Source of the DNA: Galbibacter sp038433465
GTDB lineage: Bacteria > Bacteroidota > Bacteroidia > Flavobacteriales > Flavobacteriaceae
DNA length: 64,000 nt
Reading direction: 5' to 3'
Assembly: GCF_038433465.1 (NCBI RefSeq)
Contig: NZ_JAESVF010000001.1
Coordinates: 310,001-374,000 of the forward strand
The notes under the pieces are model-generated. The model saw only the letters and a list, made by a program, of their open reading frames with translations, did not search any database and was not told where the DNA came from. Of this stretch, positions 62,491-64,000 are shown piece after piece (the stretch's first letter is position 1; each line of letters opens with the position of its first letter). A program made the translations under genes and the position numbers.

Positions 62491-62530
62491 AAAGTTGAAA
62501 AAGACATAATGCTACATCCTTTTCAACTTT
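62491..62530 (-). terminator. Terminator of the four-helix membrane protein gene
   Basis: AAAGTTGAAAA pairs with TTTTCAACTTT at 62520-62530, and T-runs follow on the minus strand after the stem. It lies 22 nt beyond the stop codon. Confidence 0.8.
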
Positions 62531-62552
62531 AAATTTTCACTTACCTCTTTTG

Positions 62553-62987
62553 TTAATCAAACCAAAGCATATAAGGTATTCTTAAAAGAATAAGGAAAAG
62601 TCCTAAGCCATAAAACAAAGCAATTTTTCCAAATTTTCTTTTAGAAGTTTCTTCTTTTTTGTGTTTACTCCACCCAATGGTAATAAGGGCAATGGCTATT
62701 ATATTTATAAAAGGGTGTTCTACCAAAACTAACCTTAGTAGACTATCGCCCATTACGCCTCCTGTTTGCCAAGATGCAAAACGTGGAGAAACAAAATATA
62801 ATACCAAACCAATTAACAGTTGAATATGTGTAAAGATTAATGCAAAAAGGCTTATTCTAAGGTCTTTTGCCATGCTAAAATCTTTATTGGTAAAATACCC
62901 AGATACGGCATTAATTACAGCTATTACCAACACCAAAAGTGTTAAGTATGCCCAATATGAATGTAAAACGTTTACTGCTGAATACAT
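62553..62987 (-). CDS. Four-helix membrane protein, cytochrome-b-like
   Basis: The 144-residue protein has four transmembrane helices (about 12-30, 44-66, 92-107, 121-139). His9, His54, His91 and His109 lie near helix ends, in HSYWAYL, THIQLLIG, EHPFIN and WSKHK. This pattern can hold one or two b hemes, and related flavobacterial proteins are often labelled cytochrome B. Heme binding is inferred. No partner gene is adjacent. Confidence 0.75.
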   Translation of the reverse strand: MYSAVNVLHSYWAYLTLLVLVIAVINAVSGYFTNKDFSMAKDLRISLFALIFTHIQLLIGLVLYFVSPRFASWQTGGVMGDSLLRLVLVEHPFINIIAIALITIGWSKHKKEETSKRKFGKIALFYGLGLFLILLRIPYMLWFD

Positions 62988-63061
62988 GAATGAGATTTGT
63001 TTAGTTCGTTTTCAAAAATACGCATTAATGCCGATAAATTTTCAGAAAAGGCATAAAAAAA

Positions 63062-63078
63062 CCCCGCAAGATGCGGGG
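63062..63078 (-). terminator. Terminator of the TonB-dependent receptor gene
   Basis: CCCCGC (63062-63067) and GCGGGG (63073-63078) with a 5-nt loop are followed on the minus strand by a run of seven T. Confidence 0.88.
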
Positions 63079-63103
63079 CTTAATTTATAGAGTTAACTAC
63101 TTA

Positions 63104-64000
63104 TTAGAAGTTATATCTTACAGCAAGGTTCCATGTTAAACCATTTCCGTAGAAATAACCGTAGTTATCTTTTTGACTGATATATTCTTTATCGAATAAG
63201 TTATAAACGTTACCACGGATAGTCATGTTGTTGCTTCCGAAGTTAAAGTTATAAGTTGCACCTAAATCAATTAAAGAATAAGCATCTAATTTTTCTGGTT
63301 GGTAAGTTTCACCTTCTAAAGAACTTTGAGCTACATCTTCTACATCAACAAAACCATAAAGGTTTGCATAGTGATTCCAGTCAGCATCGATAGTTAATTT
63401 ATCCATGATGATGCCGTAAGAAGTACCTAAACCAAACGTAGTTTGTGGCGCTTGTCCAACTTTAGTTCCAGTTAAATCAACATCAAAACTATCTACATTT
63501 GTATTGTCATCATTGTTAATTACGTTAACTGGTGAAGATCCATCATATTGCCAATCTCCAATTGTAAAGTAACCTCTTAACATGAAACCAGCAGTTGGTC
63601 TATATTTACCATCGATCTCGATACCTTTGTGTAACTGACCTACGTTAGTAAATCTGTAAAGTACGTTAGCAAGATAATCTGGATCTGTAGTTTCTCCTAA
63701 GTCTCCAGTGAAAGATAAGAATCTGTTATCCCATTTAGTGTAGTAACCGTTAATGCTACCTACAAAGTTTCCTTTTTGAATTCTATATCCTGCTTCAAAT
63801 CCTAAGATTTCTTCGTTATCAACTTTAGGATCAGCTAACATTGTGTTATCATCATACGATGGGAAAATGTTATCTAAGAAAGGTTGTCTAGAGTAGTTTC
63901 CAGAGTTAAAGTAAACTGTGTGTCCTTCTGCAAATTTCCAAGCAGCACCACCTTTTAAGTTATATCCTGTTCTTTTAACAGTTTCAGATTCTTTTGGATT
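63104..64000 (-). CDS. TonB-dependent receptor, C-terminal barrel part (cut by window edge)
   Basis: The minus-strand frame is open from 64000 to the stop at 63104, giving 298 residues of a beta-barrel C-terminus. It includes GAAWKFAEGHTVYFNSGNYSR, LGFEAGYRIQKGNFVGSINGYYTKWDNR, the NLFDKEYISQ box and the C-terminal strand LTWNLAVRYNF. These are typical of iron-siderophore or vitamin-type TonB receptors. The plug and TonB box lie outside the window, so the substrate cannot be judged. An internal Met at 63841 is not a start. Confidence 0.9.
   Translation of the reverse strand, partial: NPKESETVKRTGYNLKGGAAWKFAEGHTVYFNSGNYSRQPFLDNIFPSYDDNTMLADPKVDNEEILGFEAGYRIQKGNFVGSINGYYTKWDNRFLSFTGDLGETTDPDYLANVLYRFTNVGQLHKGIEIDGKYRPTAGFMLRGYFTIGDWQYDGSSPVNVINNDDNTNVDSFDVDLTGTKVGQAPQTTFGLGTSYGIIMDKLTIDADWNHYANLYGFVDVEDVAQSSLEGETYQPEKLDAYSLIDLGATYNFNFGSNNMTIRGNVYNLFDKEYISQKDNYGYFYGNGLTWNLAVRYNF

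Overview
The window is about 64 kb of AT-rich chromosome from a member of the Bacteroidota, almost certainly a Flavobacteriaceae-type organism. The evidence is the gene content: DUF4270, DUF5689 and DUF5916 proteins, TonB-dependent receptors with carboxypeptidase-regulatory-like N-termini, atpD-atpC split from the rest of the ATP synthase genes, a short glycogen-synthase-like gene next to panCD, and an FtnA-type ferritin. Many start regions carry the Bacteroidetes -7 motif TAnnTTTG and lack a clear Shine-Dalgarno. The genus cannot be decided from this window.

Region by region: 1-1.3 kb is the end of an integrated element (5' part of a tyrosine recombinase gene, three 12-bp iterons, and a 25-nt tRNA 3'-end fragment as attachment site). 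1.4-8 kb holds a secreted GH16 glucanase, an Ala/Asp-rich lipoprotein, waaA (Kdo transferase), a sugar aminotransferase, galE, and a lone AAA/DUF4143 ATPase. 8-21.6 kb is mostly housekeeping: mfd, a TlpA-like thioredoxin, an ACT-domain protein, yraN, metG, tex, a PAP2 phosphatase, ferritin and ssb. A REP-associated tyrosine transposase between two palindromes sits between metG and tex. 21.7-28.5 kb has a GNAT-nitrilase fusion, a zinc-ribbon protein, a CBS protein, an M28 membrane peptidase coupled to an SDR protein, and a TPR-like secreted protein.

At 28.55-29.30 kb lies a solitary integron-type gene cassette with its attC, coding for an unknown membrane protein. 29.4-38.5 kb (minus strand) carries a DUF5916 outer-membrane protein, atpC, atpD, glmS, a DUF4270 lipoprotein and a glycogen-synthase N-domain protein. 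panC-panD-flippase-like-esterase-like run divergently to 41.9 kb. 42-55 kb has a processive GT2 enzyme, radA, a META lipoprotein, an aldo/keto reductase, an OmpA lipoprotein, xth, glyQS, a coiled-coil membrane protein, comF and an Ig-like lipoprotein. Two 174-bp copies of a structured intergenic repeat flank the OmpA-xth block.

54.3-62.1 kb is the most system-like locus. A TonB-dependent receptor and a large DUF5689/lamin-tail lipoprotein with no gap between them (followed by a small membrane protein and a nitrilase-family amidase) face a divergently transcribed secreted endonuclease/exonuclease/phosphatase protein. I infer an outer-membrane system that processes and imports nucleic acid or phosphoester substrates. 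The window closes with a repeat-mosaic intergenic region, a four-helix cytochrome-b-like membrane protein and the C-terminal part of another TonB-dependent receptor.
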